Shown one piece after another: positions 19,062 through 28,291 of a stretch of DNA of 64,000 nucleotides (its first letter is position 1; the number at the start of each line of letters is the position of its first letter). The stretch comes from Staphylococcus xylosus. GTDB lineage: Bacteria > Bacillota > Bacilli > Staphylococcales > Staphylococcaceae. The position numbers were made by a program, and so were the translations under genes. The notes beneath the pieces were generated by a model. That model did not search any database and had not been told where the DNA came from. It saw only the letters and a program-made list of their open reading frames with translations. The stretch lies in NCBI RefSeq assembly GCF_002732165.1, contig NZ_MRZO01000003.1, forward strand, positions 310,001 through 374,000, in the 5' to 3' direction.

Positions 19062-20417
19062 TTAATTTGTTTTTTCTGAAAGTTGAGTTGTATTTAAATG
19101 TATATCATTTATATTTAAACTAGCTTTGCTATTTGAAATTTGTGCAATAGCAAGTGAAAGTAGAATATAAATTAAAGTACCTATAATATAACTAATTTTC
19201 AAATCAGATATTAATAAATAAGACTGATATAGTAAAACAATTATAGCAGTAATTGCTATAACGATTAGTACTGGATAGGGTACTTTAAAAGGTGATTGCT
19301 TATAGGCATCAGGATATTTTTTAGGTAATTGTGTTACAGCTAATGCAGGAAACGCAAATACTATTAATGATATGCCTGTACCTAATTGAGCAACAACATT
19401 TAGCGACATACCCGTAACGATAGGTAGCGCACCTATAATATAAAAAATAAGTAGTAACCAATGTGGTGTGCCAAATCGCTTGTTCACGTGTCCTAAGGAT
19501 TTGGGCAAGTAACCGTCATGAATTGCGATTAATAAACTTTTAGTTACCCAAGTAAAAGTTGAGTTAAGCGTTGTAGCTAAAGCAAACATTGCGCCACCAA
19601 TCATAAAGAAAATAAAAATGGGAGTAGGTAGTATTTCTTTTGCTACGCTAGTTAAAGGTCTGCCTGCTACTTCAGGAATCGGTAAAACACCAACTGCAAT
19701 TGATGCAATAAAGGCATATAATATACCAACAAAAATAGTAGCTACAATTATAACAATTGGTATATCTCTTTTTGGATTTTTCATTTCTCCACCTAATTCA
19801 GCAACAACCTGTGCGCCACCAGTAGCGAAAGAAACTAAACCTACAGCAGTGAAGAATCCTGTAAATCCATCTGGGAACATTGAGTTAGAATTAAATACGT
19901 CAAAATTAACATGCGGTATACCAAAGATGATGAAACAAGATAGAGCTACAATTAAAGTGATTACCATCAAATTTCCTATAATTGATGCAGACTTTATGCC
20001 AATGATATTCACAATAAATAAAATAGTTAACAATGAGAAGGCGACAGTTCTAACTGGTACACCAGGAAAAAGGCCTTCTAAATATTGCGCAAATGATAGC
20101 GCATATAAGGATAAGGTGATTTGTAAAAACATAAATAACATCAGCCAAAAAACACCTGTTTTAGGGGACAATAAACGACTAGTATATTGGTACATGCCTC
20201 CGGTAGTAGGTAATGTTGAACCTAATATAGCAATTGGAAACATAGTCAGTAACGTTATAACAGCAGATAAAATGAAGGCTGGTGTTATACCACTACCTGT
20301 CATCTGTATGCCAATACCAGTTAATGACATGACACCAGCTCCGATAATTTGACCAATCGCAATTCCCAAAACATCTGTAAGACCTAACACTTTTTTTAAA
20401 TTTGTTGCTTGTTGCAT
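19062..20417 (-). CDS. APC-family amino acid permease
   Basis: A 451-residue permease with about twelve membrane segments, opening with GLTDVLGIAIGQIIGAGVMSLTGI, the helix-breaking substrate/sodium site of the APC fold, and GGMYQYTSRLLSPKTG. Later segments FATGGAQVVAELGGEMKNPKRDIP also fit the family. It transports an amino acid or amine that cannot be named from sequence. AGAGGTGG precedes the ATG and a terminator closes the single gene. Confidence 0.87.
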   Translation of the reverse strand: MQQATNLKKVLGLTDVLGIAIGQIIGAGVMSLTGIGIQMTGSGITPAFILSAVITLLTMFPIAILGSTLPTTGGMYQYTSRLLSPKTGVFWLMLFMFLQITLSLYALSFAQYLEGLFPGVPVRTVAFSLLTILFIVNIIGIKSASIIGNLMVITLIVALSCFIIFGIPHVNFDVFNSNSMFPDGFTGFFTAVGLVSFATGGAQVVAELGGEMKNPKRDIPIVIIVATIFVGILYAFIASIAVGVLPIPEVAGRPLTSVAKEILPTPIFIFFMIGGAMFALATTLNSTFTWVTKSLLIAIHDGYLPKSLGHVNKRFGTPHWLLLIFYIIGALPIVTGMSLNVVAQLGTGISLIVFAFPALAVTQLPKKYPDAYKQSPFKVPYPVLIVIAITAIIVLLYQSYLLISDLKISYIIGTLIYILLSLAIAQISNSKASLNINDIHLNTTQLSEKTN

Positions 20418-20592
20418 TCAACCACCTCTATATACTATGTAATTGTAAAAATAATAAAAAAATCATAACATAATATGCGCCTAATTCATAGTACATCAAT
20501 CGGAAAACTTGGTTTAAAGATAAAAATAACCGAAATAGAGCGTTTTATAGTAGAATGAAAATAAATGAAAAATATAATGAGGTGCAATTGCT

Positions 20593-21189
20593 ATGACAAA
20601 TCAACAAAATCATATAAAAGTAGATGCATTTATCGATAGATTAAAACAGTGGCAAGATGAATTTAAATTGATGCGTGAAATTATTAGAGAAACGGAATTA
20701 GTTGAGGATTATAAATGGATGCACCCTTGTTATACATTAGAAGGTAAAAACGTAGTGATTGTCCAAGACTTCAAGCACTATTGTGCATTGTTATTTGAAA
20801 AAGGTACAATTATGGAAGATCCTTATCAAACGTTGATTCAACAAACTAAAAATGTCCAGGCAGCTAGATAATTACGCTTTGAAAGTTTAGAAGATATCGA
20901 AAGACGTAGAGAAGAAATTAAATGGTATATTGAAGAAGCCATAAGAATTGAAAAATCAGGTGAAAAAGTGCCAATGAAAGAAACAAAAGACTACGAAATG
21001 CCAGTAGAATTACAAGCAAAATTTGAGGAAAGGCCGGAATTAGAAAAAGCATTTCATCAGTTAACTCCTGGTAGACAGAGACAATATATGTATTACATTG
21101 GACAGGCTAAAAGAGCTTCAACGCGTGAGGATCGCGTGTTGAAATATATAAATCATATTTTAGATGGTAAAGGCATAAATGATAAATAA
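20593..21189 (+). pseudogene. YdeI/DUF1801-type gene broken by one in-frame stop
   Basis: The frame runs from an ATG with GAGGTG upstream to 21189, but codon 93 (20869-20871) is TAA. On both sides the same frame reads as one protein: a DUF1801 domain (LVEDYKWMHPCYTLEGKNVV) before the stop and the YdeI/OmdA C-terminal region (LTPGRQRQYMYYIGQAKRASTREDR) after it. The stop falls at a spot where CAA (Gln) would need a single C-to-T change. No frameshift is needed. It is either a recent null mutation or a base-call error. Intact relatives have about 198 residues; their function is little known. Confidence 0.82.
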
Positions 21190-21213
21190 TTTTTAAAACG
21201 CGTAAAATACTAC

Positions 21214-21248
21214 GGCTGGGGCTCATAATTAGTGTCTCAGCCTTTAAT
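21214..21248 (+). terminator. Probable terminator after the DUF1801 gene
   Basis: GGCTGGGG pairs with GTCTCAGCC with G-U pairs; weak T tail. It belongs to the recurrent ...GTCTCAGCC hairpins of this window. Confidence 0.5.
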
Positions 21249-21448
21249 TATCCTTCTTATTACAAGTGACATGGCAACGTATTTAAAATAAAATATATTA
21301 TAAAATATGATAATATACCTATGTCTTTAATTTAGAAGTTATAGAAAAATAAAGTTGCAACTTTAGTGTTTATCGTATATAGTTTGCTCGAATATAAAAT
21401 ACTACGAGACAACAGGTCAGATAGTACATTGAGAAAGAAGGTGTATGA

Positions 21449-21997
21449 ATGCCAAGAGTTTCCAAACGGATACAATTATTACAGGCAGCTGCAACTATCG
21501 TGGATGAACAAGGTAGTGAATATTTAACTTTAGATGCTGTTGCTAAAAAAGCTGGTGTCAGTAAGGGTGGTTTATTGTATCATTTTCAAAATAAATTTGC
21601 GTTAATACAAGGGCTTGTTGATCATGCAGATGAACTATATCGCAACAATGTTAATGAACATGTAGAAAAAGATAATAATAAGAATGGTAAATGGGTTCGT
21701 GCTTTTATCGAAGCAACTCGTGAACATCGTGCTGAAAATGGTTCGATTACATCTGGTATGCTTGCTGCCCAAGGCATAAACAGTAATTTACTATTACCAT
21801 TACAGGACACATACAAAGAATGGCAACATAATATTGAAAATGATGGTCTAGATAAAGTAGACGCTACAATAATTAGGTTGGCAGTTGATGGATTGTGGTT
21901 GTCAGAAATTTTCGGTTTAGATAATTTAGATGAATCGATGAGAGAAAAAGTCTTGGACAGGTTGACCGAATATACTCAAATTGATAAAAATGACTAA
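21449..21997 (+). CDS. TetR-family transcriptional regulator
   Basis: A 182-residue repressor-type protein with a standard TetR helix-turn-helix at residues about 10-55 (LDAVAKKAGVSKGGLLYHFQNKFAL) and a variable ligand-binding C-terminal domain. AAGAAGG precedes the ATG. It ends at a strong terminator and lies 190 bases upstream of, and co-oriented with, the carnitine degradation genes, so it is the prime candidate for their control. No clear copy of the direct repeats at 22129-22157 is found in front of the tetR gene itself, so autoregulation is not supported. Confidence 0.88.
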   Translation: MPRVSKRIQLLQAAATIVDEQGSEYLTLDAVAKKAGVSKGGLLYHFQNKFALIQGLVDHADELYRNNVNEHVEKDNNKNGKWVRAFIEATREHRAENGSITSGMLAAQGINSNLLLPLQDTYKEWQHNIENDGLDKVDATIIRLAVDGLWLSEIFGLDNLDESMREKVLDRLTEYTQIDKND

Positions 21998-22067
21998 ATT
22001 ATTCTTTGAACCTATGTAATTTATAAAAAAATAATAAAATGAATAAGCTATGGTAAATACTGTTGCT

Positions 22068-22109
22068 AAAGGGATAATCGACAATTTAAAGTTGATTATC
22101 CCTTTTTTT
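22068..22109 (+). terminator. Terminator of the tetR gene
   Basis: A 15-bp stem AAAGGGATAATCGAC (22068-22082) with 22091-22105 (one G-U pair) followed by TTTTG. Confidence 0.9.
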
Positions 22110-22123
22110 GAATCTCTAAAGGC

Positions 22124-22157
22124 TTGAAACTAAACCGTCCAGTTGGTACACTAACCG
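22124..22157 (+). promoter_or_regulatory. Promoter with repeated operator of the carnitine operon
   Basis: TTGAAA (22124-22129), a 17-base spacer, then TACACT (22147-22152). Two near-identical direct repeats, ACTAAACCG (22129-22137) and ACTAACCG (22150-22157), begin 21 bases apart, about two helical turns, and overlap the spacer and the -10. They are a likely binding site, perhaps for the upstream TetR protein (inference). Confidence 0.5.
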
Positions 22158-22190
22158 ATGTATTAAAAACTCTCTTGGAGGTTTATAACA

Positions 22191-23081
22191 ATGAAAAAAG
22201 TTATGCTAACAGCAGCATTGACAGGTGCTGGAGATACTGTAGATAAAAATAAGCATGTCCCTGTAACACCACAAGAAATTGCTGATTCTGCAATTAAATG
22301 TGCGAAGGCAGGTGCTACTGTAGCACATATTCATGCGAGGGATCCAGAAACAGGGGGCATTAGTCATAATGTGGAGTTTTTTAGAGAAGCAGTAAGACTA
22401 ATTAGAGCTGCCGATGAAGATATCATTATCAATATTACGTCAGGTGGAGGCGGAGATTTCATTCCGAGCCTTGATAATCCATATAAAGCAGAAAAAGGAT
22501 CCGATTTGCAAACCCCTGATGAGCGACATGAACCAGTTGGCACATTATTACCTGAAATGTGTACATTAGATTGTGGTAGTGTCAACATGGGGGATGCTAT
22601 TTATTTGAGCCCTGCAGATTGGTTAAGGAAACAAGCGCAATTGGTCAAAGATGCAGGTGTTAAACCAGAATTAGAGTGCTTTGATAGTGGCCATATTTCT
22701 TTTGCGAAACAATTGATAAATGAAGGGCTTATAGAAGGTACGCCATTATTCCAATTCTGTTTAGGTATACCATGGGGCGCTGAGAATGATACAGAAACGA
22801 TAGAATATTTTAAAACACGTATACCTGAAAATGCAGAGTGGTCAGCATTTGGTATTGGAAGAATGCAATTTCCAACTGTAGAGGAAGCAGCAAAACGTGG
22901 TGGTAATGTTCGTGTTGGTTTAGAGGACAATTTATATTTAGCAAAAGGTGTAAAAGCTTCTAACGAGCAACTTGTTGAAAAAGCAGTAGCAATACTTAAA
23001 GATTTAGACATTGAGCCGATGACACCAGCAGAGGCGCGTGAAAAGTATCAGCTTAGAGCGCCACAAGGAGGTACAAAATGA
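22191..23081 (+). CDS. 3-dehydrocarnitine cleavage enzyme (BKACE/DUF849 family)
   Basis: A beta-keto acid cleavage enzyme: 3-dehydrocarnitine + acetyl-CoA gives betainyl-CoA + acetoacetate. The 296-residue TIM barrel has the zinc-site motif AHIHARDPETGG (two His, about residue 46) and DCGSVNMG in the middle, as in BKACE proteins. The start follows TTGGAGG. It is first in a tight operon: the next gene overlaps by four bases. The family handles several beta-keto acids; carnitine is inferred here because the next gene is carnitine-dehydrogenase-like, the third a thioesterase, and a carnitine/betaine importer follows. An alternative would be another beta-keto acid made by a different 3-hydroxyacid dehydrogenase. 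Confidence 0.82.
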   Translation: MKKVMLTAALTGAGDTVDKNKHVPVTPQEIADSAIKCAKAGATVAHIHARDPETGGISHNVEFFREAVRLIRAADEDIIINITSGGGGDFIPSLDNPYKAEKGSDLQTPDERHEPVGTLLPEMCTLDCGSVNMGDAIYLSPADWLRKQAQLVKDAGVKPELECFDSGHISFAKQLINEGLIEGTPLFQFCLGIPWGAENDTETIEYFKTRIPENAEWSAFGIGRMQFPTVEEAAKRGGNVRVGLEDNLYLAKGVKASNEQLVEKAVAILKDLDIEPMTPAEAREKYQLRAPQGGTK

Positions 23082-24040
23082 AGTTTGCAGTTGTAGGTAC
23101 AGGTGTAATCGGTAGCGGTTGGATTACAAGAATGTTAGCACATGGACATGAAGTCATTGCGACTGATCCGAGTGAAAAAGCATTTGAAAGTATGTTGAAA
23201 CAAGTGAAACAAAATTGGCCATATGCCGAACAACTTGGTTTAGCAGAAAATGCATCTTTAGAAAACTTAACGTTCACACCTCATTTAGAAGAAGCAGTTA
23301 AAGATGCAGATCACATTCAAGAAAATGTGCCAGAAATTGAATCGATAAAAGATCAAGTATTAACTGAGATAGATTTTTATGCAAAGCCTGATGCGATAAT
23401 AGGTTCTAGTACATCGGGTATTATGCCTTCAGAATTACAAAAGAATTTACAACATCCAGAAAGGCTAGTGGTAGCACACCCATTCCATCCTGTGTATATT
23501 TTACCTTTAGTTGAAATTGTTCCTGGTAAACTAACTACAGAAGAAACAACTGAAAAAGCTGAAACAATTTACGAGAGTATTGGTATGGATGTACTACATG
23601 TGAGACATGAAATAGAAGGACATGTGGCTGACAGATTGATGGAGGCTTTATGGAGAGAAGCGTTGCATATAGTCAATGATGGCATCGCTACTACAGAAGA
23701 AGTAGATAAAGCATTTACCCACGCAGCTGGATTACGTTATGCACAATATGGTCCGTTTATGACTTTCCATTTAGCTGGTGGTGAGGGCGGTATGCGTCAT
23801 ATGTTAAAACAATTTGGCCCTGCATTGAAAAAACCTTGGACTAAGTTATTGGCTCCTGAATTAACACAAGAACTTTATGATGAAGTCGTCAATGGATGTG
23901 AATCTTCATCACAAGGACAAACGATGTCAGAACTTGACCAAAAACGTAATGAATTTTTAGTTAAAGTTAAACAACTTGCAGAAACGTATTGGCCAGAAGA
24001 CACTCCTTCAATGAAAAAAAATAATCAGTCGGTGTATTAA
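23078..24040 (+). CDS. L-carnitine dehydrogenase (3-hydroxyacyl-CoA-dehydrogenase-like)
   Basis: Oxidises L-carnitine to 3-dehydrocarnitine with NAD+. The 320-residue protein starts with the Rossmann motif VGTGVIGSGW and has the HCDH features SSTSGIMPSEL, the catalytic-His segment VVAHPFHPVYILPLVEIVPG, and a C-terminal helical domain (ATTEEVDKAFTHAAGLRYAQ). The length and the N-terminus fit L-carnitine dehydrogenases better than fatty-acid HCDH (about 285). Its ATG overlaps the stop of the BKACE gene, with GGAGG inside that gene. The product would be the direct substrate of the upstream enzyme. Confidence 0.85.
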   Translation: MKFAVVGTGVIGSGWITRMLAHGHEVIATDPSEKAFESMLKQVKQNWPYAEQLGLAENASLENLTFTPHLEEAVKDADHIQENVPEIESIKDQVLTEIDFYAKPDAIIGSSTSGIMPSELQKNLQHPERLVVAHPFHPVYILPLVEIVPGKLTTEETTEKAETIYESIGMDVLHVRHEIEGHVADRLMEALWREALHIVNDGIATTEEVDKAFTHAAGLRYAQYGPFMTFHLAGGEGGMRHMLKQFGPALKKPWTKLLAPELTQELYDEVVNGCESSSQGQTMSELDQKRNEFLVKVKQLAETYWPEDTPSMKKNNQSVY

Positions 24041-24041
24041 T

Positions 24042-24509
24042 ATGACTCAATCACTATTTGAATATACAACAACAGTAAAACAAATTTGGGTAGATCATAA
24101 TGGTCATATGAATGATGCTGAGTATAATCGTGTATTCAGCGATGCAACAGACGCGTGGTTAGCTACTTTGGGGTTAGATTTACAAGCAATCGAACAATTG
24201 AAATATACAATATTCACACTTGAAAATCACGTGATGTATTTAAAAGAAATAAAAGTAAATGAGTCTATCACTGTCACAGTAGAGTTGTTTGATTTTGATG
24301 CAAAGCGCTTACACGTATTTATGACATTAAATAATGAGCGAAATGACAGATGTGCGACATATGAAGTGATGTTAATGGGGATGGATACTGAATCTAATAA
24401 ACCAAAGCCATTTCCAGAAACTATTAGAAAATCAGTTGAATTTTATGCAGATATAGCATCGATCCAACATCAACCTGAAGAACTTGGCCATCATATTGGG
24501 ATTAAATGA
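24042..24509 (+). CDS. Thioesterase, hot-dog fold (probable betainyl-CoA thioesterase)
   Basis: A 155-residue single hot-dog domain of the 4-hydroxybenzoyl-CoA thioesterase/YbgC type, recognisable by WVDHNGHMNDAEYNRVFSDATDAWL (Asp-His active region about residues 17-40). It starts one base after the dehydrogenase stop, so the three genes are one transcript. In carnitine-degrading bacteria the third gene (cdhB type) releases glycine betaine from betainyl-CoA; that role is inferred from the operon. The result, glycine betaine, is an osmoprotectant. Confidence 0.8.
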   Translation: MTQSLFEYTTTVKQIWVDHNGHMNDAEYNRVFSDATDAWLATLGLDLQAIEQLKYTIFTLENHVMYLKEIKVNESITVTVELFDFDAKRLHVFMTLNNERNDRCATYEVMLMGMDTESNKPKPFPETIRKSVEFYADIASIQHQPEELGHHIGIK

Positions 24510-24676
24510 AAATAAATTTTAGGCTATTGAATAAAACGATTTTTGAATGTATTGAGAAACAAAATTCATCATTATAAATTGTTTAATTTTATTAATTGAT
24601 GTATCTTGTTATATATAGGTTGATAAAACATCTACGAAAAAATGGCTATTTATTTATATGTATTTAGCGGAACATG

Positions 24677-24756
24677 AATAAATTAGGGCTATATGTGCTC
24701 ATGTTTTTACTTATTTTAGGATTTGTATAACATCCACAAGTAGCCCTAAATTTATT
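24677..24756. repeat. Long-range inverted repeat between thioesterase gene and opuCA
   Basis: AATAAATTAGGGCTA (24677-24691) pairs with TAGCCCTAAATTTATT (24741-24756), with one bulged base, around a 49-base loop. There is no T run. It lies about 45 bases before opuCA and could be a leader structure or a weak terminator that separates the two operons. Confidence 0.55.
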
Positions 24757-24801
24757 AGGAAATAGTTGAAATTGAATATGTACATAGAAAGGAACTGACC
24801 C

Positions 24802-25986
24802 ATGTTAAGTATTAAAAACTTATCTAAAGTTTATGGCGGCGGTAAAAAAGCTGTGGATAATATTTCATTAGAGGTTGAATCTGGTGAATTTATAGCATTT
24901 ATTGGTACGAGTGGTAGTGGTAAAACAACTGCCTTAAGAATGATAAATAGAATGATAGAAGCGACTGAGGGACAAATTACAATTAATGGCAAAGATGTTC
25001 GAAAGATGAACCCAGTAGAATTACGTAGAAAAATTGGTTACGTTATTCAACAAATCGGATTGATGCCACATATGACTATTAGAGAAAATATTGTTTTAGT
25101 ACCTAAATTGTTGAAATGGTCACAAGAAAAAAAAGAAAAAAAGGCAAAAGAATTAATTAAATTAGTCGACTTACCTGAAGAATTTTTAGATAGATACCCA
25201 TCGCAACTTTCTGGTGGTCAACAACAGCGTATTGGTGTTGTTAGAGCATTAGCAGCTGAGCAAGATGTTATTCTGATGGACGAGCCTTTTGGGGCATTGG
25301 ATCCAATTACTAGAGATACGCTACAAGATTTAGTTAAAGAGTTACAACAAAAACTAGGTAAAACATTTATATTTGTCACGCATGATATGGATGAGGCGAT
25401 TAAGCTAGCCGACAAAATTTGTATTATGTCAGAAGGTCAAGTGATTCAATATGACACACCTGACAATATTTTACGTCACCCAGCTAACGACTTTGTACGT
25501 GACTTTATTGGTCAAAATAGATTGATACAAGATAGACCTAACATGCGTACGGTTAAAGATGCGATGATTAAACCAGTGACAGTACATGCAGATAGTACAT
25601 TGAATGAAGCGGTAGAAATTATGAGAGCACGTCGTGTCGATACTATTTTTGTAGTAGGTAATAATAGCAGATTATTAGGTTATTTAGATATTGAAGATAT
25701 CAATCAAGGTTTAAGAACAAATAAAGACCTTATTGATATGATGCAACGTGATATTTATAGAGTGAGAATAGACAGTAAGTTACAAGACTCTGTTCGTACA
25801 ATCCTTAAGAGAAATGTAAGAAATGTGCCAGTAGTGGATAGTGATGGCAAAACATTGATTGGATTAGTAACGAGAGCCAACTTAGTAGATATCGTTTATG
25901 ACAGCATTTGGGGAGAATTAGATGAGGATGTTAGCGCTACTGAAGCTGCAATTGTAGAGGCCGATAATGTAGGAGCTGATATATAA
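24802..25986 (+). CDS. opuCA: Glycine betaine/carnitine/choline ABC transporter, ATPase OpuCA
   Basis: The ATP-hydrolysing subunit of the OpuC osmoprotectant importer. In 394 residues it carries Walker A GTSGSGKTT (about 35-43), LSGGQQQR, Walker B DVILMDEPFGALDP and, after residue 260, two CBS domains, (PVTVHADSTLNEAVEIMRARRVDTIFVVG and VRTILKRNVRNVPVVDSDG), the parts that sense ionic strength or c-di-AMP in OpuCA proteins. AAAGGAAC lies upstream. The stop overlaps opuCB by one base. Four consecutive genes give a complete importer. Confidence 0.94.
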   Translation: MLSIKNLSKVYGGGKKAVDNISLEVESGEFIAFIGTSGSGKTTALRMINRMIEATEGQITINGKDVRKMNPVELRRKIGYVIQQIGLMPHMTIRENIVLVPKLLKWSQEKKEKKAKELIKLVDLPEEFLDRYPSQLSGGQQQRIGVVRALAAEQDVILMDEPFGALDPITRDTLQDLVKELQQKLGKTFIFVTHDMDEAIKLADKICIMSEGQVIQYDTPDNILRHPANDFVRDFIGQNRLIQDRPNMRTVKDAMIKPVTVHADSTLNEAVEIMRARRVDTIFVVGNNSRLLGYLDIEDINQGLRTNKDLIDMMQRDIYRVRIDSKLQDSVRTILKRNVRNVPVVDSDGKTLIGLVTRANLVDIVYDSIWGELDEDVSATEAAIVEADNVGADI

Positions 25987-26621
25987 TGAAACAATTCATA
26001 GAGCAATATGGTGGTCAACTGATTTCTAAAACAGTAGAACACTTTTATATCTCAATGATCGCTTTGTTGATTGCCATTGTAGTAGCTGTGCCATTAGGCA
26101 TAATTCTATCCAAGATGAAACGAACTTCAAATATTGTGCTTACAGTTGCTGGTGTACTACAAACGATTCCTACATTAGCTGTACTTGCAGTCATGATACC
26201 AATTTTTGGTGTGGGAAAATTACCAGCAATCATCGCTTTATTTATCTATGTACTTTTACCAATATTAAATAATACTGTATTAGGTGTTAAAAATATCGAT
26301 AGTAATATTAAAGAAGCGGCGATAAGTATGGGGATGACTCGTTTTCAATTAATGAAAGACGTAGAATTGCCATTAGCCTTACCGCTGATTTTAGGTGGTA
26401 TTAGATTATCATCAGTTTATGTAATCAGCTGGGCCACACTTGCAAGTTATGTCGGTGCCGGCGGTTTAGGTGACTTTGTATTTAATGGATTAAACTTATA
26501 CGATCCATTGATGATTGTAAGTGCTGCAGTGCTTGTCACAGCATTGGCATTAATTGTTGATTTATTACTATCGTTAGTTGAAAAATGGGCAGTGCCAAAA
26601 GGATTAAAAGTATCCAGATAA
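25986..26621 (+). CDS. opuCB: Osmoprotectant ABC transporter permease OpuCB
   Basis: A 211-residue permease with five or six membrane segments and the EAA-type loop SNIKEAAISMGMTRFQLMKDVELPLALPLILGG that contacts the ATPase. It overlaps opuCA by one base and lies 15 bases before opuCC. It is paralogous to OpuCD; the two probably form the heterodimeric channel. Confidence 0.93.
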   Translation: MKQFIEQYGGQLISKTVEHFYISMIALLIAIVVAVPLGIILSKMKRTSNIVLTVAGVLQTIPTLAVLAVMIPIFGVGKLPAIIALFIYVLLPILNNTVLGVKNIDSNIKEAAISMGMTRFQLMKDVELPLALPLILGGIRLSSVYVISWATLASYVGAGGLGDFVFNGLNLYDPLMIVSAAVLVTALALIVDLLLSLVEKWAVPKGLKVSR

Positions 26622-26636
26622 ATTAAGGAGGACATT

Positions 26637-27581
26637 ATGAAACGATTGAAACAGTATTGTATCGCGCTTGTACTGTGTCTGACGGTGTTATCTGGATGTA
26701 GTTTACCCGGTTTAGGTGGAAATAGCTCAGACAACGAAGTCAAGATTACAGCGCTTGCGACGAGTGAATCACAAATTATGTCTCATATGCTGAGACTTTT
26801 AATAGAACATGATACAGATGGAAAGATTAAACCAACATTAATAAATAACTTAGGATCAAGTACAATTCAACACAACGCTCTTGTAAATGGTGATGCTAAT
26901 ATGTCTGGGGCTCGTTACAATGGTACAGACTTAACAGGTGCATTAAATGAAGATCCTATTAAAGATCCAAAAAAAGCAATGGAAGTTACCCAAGATGGTT
27001 TCCAAGAGAAGTTTAATCAAACATTCTTTAACTCGTATGGTTTTGCAAATACATATGCGTTTATGGTTACAAAAGAAACAGCTAAAAAATATAACTTGGA
27101 AACAGTATCTGATTTGAAAGCACATAGTGATGAATTAAAACTAGGCGTCGATAGTTCATGGTTAAATCGTGAAGGCGATGGTTATCCAGGGTTTACGAAA
27201 GAGTATGGTTTTAAATTTAATACTGTTAGACCGATGCAAATTGGTTTAGTATATGATGCTTTAAATTCTAAAAACCTTGATGTAGCAGTAGGATATTCAA
27301 CAGATGGTAGAATTGCGGCATATGATTTAAAAGTATTGAAAGATGATAGACGCTTTTTCCCACCTTATGCAGCTAGTTCGGTAGCTACAAATGAATTATT
27401 AGATAAATATCCTGAGTTAAAACCGATTATAAATAAGTTAGAGAATACGATTTCAACAAGTGAAATGCAAGAGCTTAATTATCAAGCTGATGGTAAGGGC
27501 AAAGAGCCGGCAGTTGTTGCAGAAAACTTCTTGAAAAAACATAACTATTTTGAAAATGATAAGAAGGGTGGTCAAAACTAA
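26637..27581 (+). CDS. opuCC: Osmoprotectant-binding lipoprotein OpuCC
   Basis: The substrate-binding subunit, 314 residues. A lipoprotein signal is clear: KQYCIALVLCLTVLSGC with a LSGC lipobox, so the mature protein is tethered outside the membrane. The rest fits the OpuAC fold of type F substrate-binding proteins (SSTIQHNALVNGDANMSGARYNGTDL and NLDVAVGYSTDGRIA). A perfect AAGGAGG precedes the ATG. Carnitine and glycine betaine are the usual ligands of OpuCC; the neighbouring carnitine genes make carnitine the likely one here. Confidence 0.93.
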   Translation: MKRLKQYCIALVLCLTVLSGCSLPGLGGNSSDNEVKITALATSESQIMSHMLRLLIEHDTDGKIKPTLINNLGSSTIQHNALVNGDANMSGARYNGTDLTGALNEDPIKDPKKAMEVTQDGFQEKFNQTFFNSYGFANTYAFMVTKETAKKYNLETVSDLKAHSDELKLGVDSSWLNREGDGYPGFTKEYGFKFNTVRPMQIGLVYDALNSKNLDVAVGYSTDGRIAAYDLKVLKDDRRFFPPYAASSVATNELLDKYPELKPIINKLENTISTSEMQELNYQADGKGKEPAVVAENFLKKHNYFENDKKGGQN

Positions 27582-28273
27582 TGGAGGGTAATTTATTACA
27601 GCAATTAGTCGAATATTATTCAGTAAACTTTGGCTACCTTTGGGATTTATTTATTAAACATTTACTTATGTCTGTGTATGGTGTGTTATTTGCAGCTATT
27701 GTAGGTATCCCATTAGGTATTATTATAGCTAGATATAAGAAACTGTCATGGACGATTATTACGATAGCGAATATTATACAAACCGTACCTGTTATAGCGA
27801 TGCTTGCTATTTTGATGTTAGTTATGGGTCTAGGGCCAACGACTGTAGTAGTAACGGTATTCTTATACGCTTTATTACCAATTATTAAAAATACTTTTAC
27901 AGGTATCGTGGGCGTAGATGAAAATATTAAAGATGCTGGTAAAGGTATGGGTATGACACGCAACCAAGTCTTACGCATGATAGAGTTACCATTAGCTTTA
28001 TCTGTTATCTTAGGCGGACTCAGAATTGCACTTGTCGTAGCTATTGGAGTTGTCGCTGTTGGATCATTCATTGGTGCACCGACATTAGGTGACATTGTAA
28101 TTCGTGGAACAAATGCTACAGATGGCACGACATTTATTTTAGCTGGTGCCATACCTATCGCATTAATTGCAATTTTAATAGATGTTGTATTAAGATTATT
28201 AGAAAAACGATTAGACCCCACGAATAGAACACAGAAGAAACAAAAGCATAGACCTCAGGGTATTAATCAGTAA
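27581..28273 (+). CDS. opuCD: Osmoprotectant ABC transporter permease OpuCD
   Basis: The second permease subunit, 230 residues, with the EAA-type loop ENIKDAGKGMGMTRNQVLRMIELPLALSVILGG. Its ATG overlaps the opuCC stop by one base (TAATG). A basic tail ends the protein. The esterase gene follows after 18 bases without a terminator, so it is probably co-transcribed. Confidence 0.93.
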   Translation: MEGNLLQQLVEYYSVNFGYLWDLFIKHLLMSVYGVLFAAIVGIPLGIIIARYKKLSWTIITIANIIQTVPVIAMLAILMLVMGLGPTTVVVTVFLYALLPIIKNTFTGIVGVDENIKDAGKGMGMTRNQVLRMIELPLALSVILGGLRIALVVAIGVVAVGSFIGAPTLGDIVIRGTNATDGTTFILAGAIPIALIAILIDVVLRLLEKRLDPTNRTQKKQKHRPQGINQ

Positions 28274-28291
28274 TGAAAGTAGTGAAGTCAT

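Noticed and set aside
19618..20352. 244-codon open frame opposite the APC permease gene
   Set aside because: Complement of a strongly hydrophobic coding region; no start signals and no recognisable domain.
27634..28221. 195-codon open frame opposite opuCD
   Set aside because: It lies wholly inside a clear transporter gene, has no ribosome site and its translation is of low complexity (Ile/Thr/Pro-rich), as expected from the complement of membrane-protein codons.
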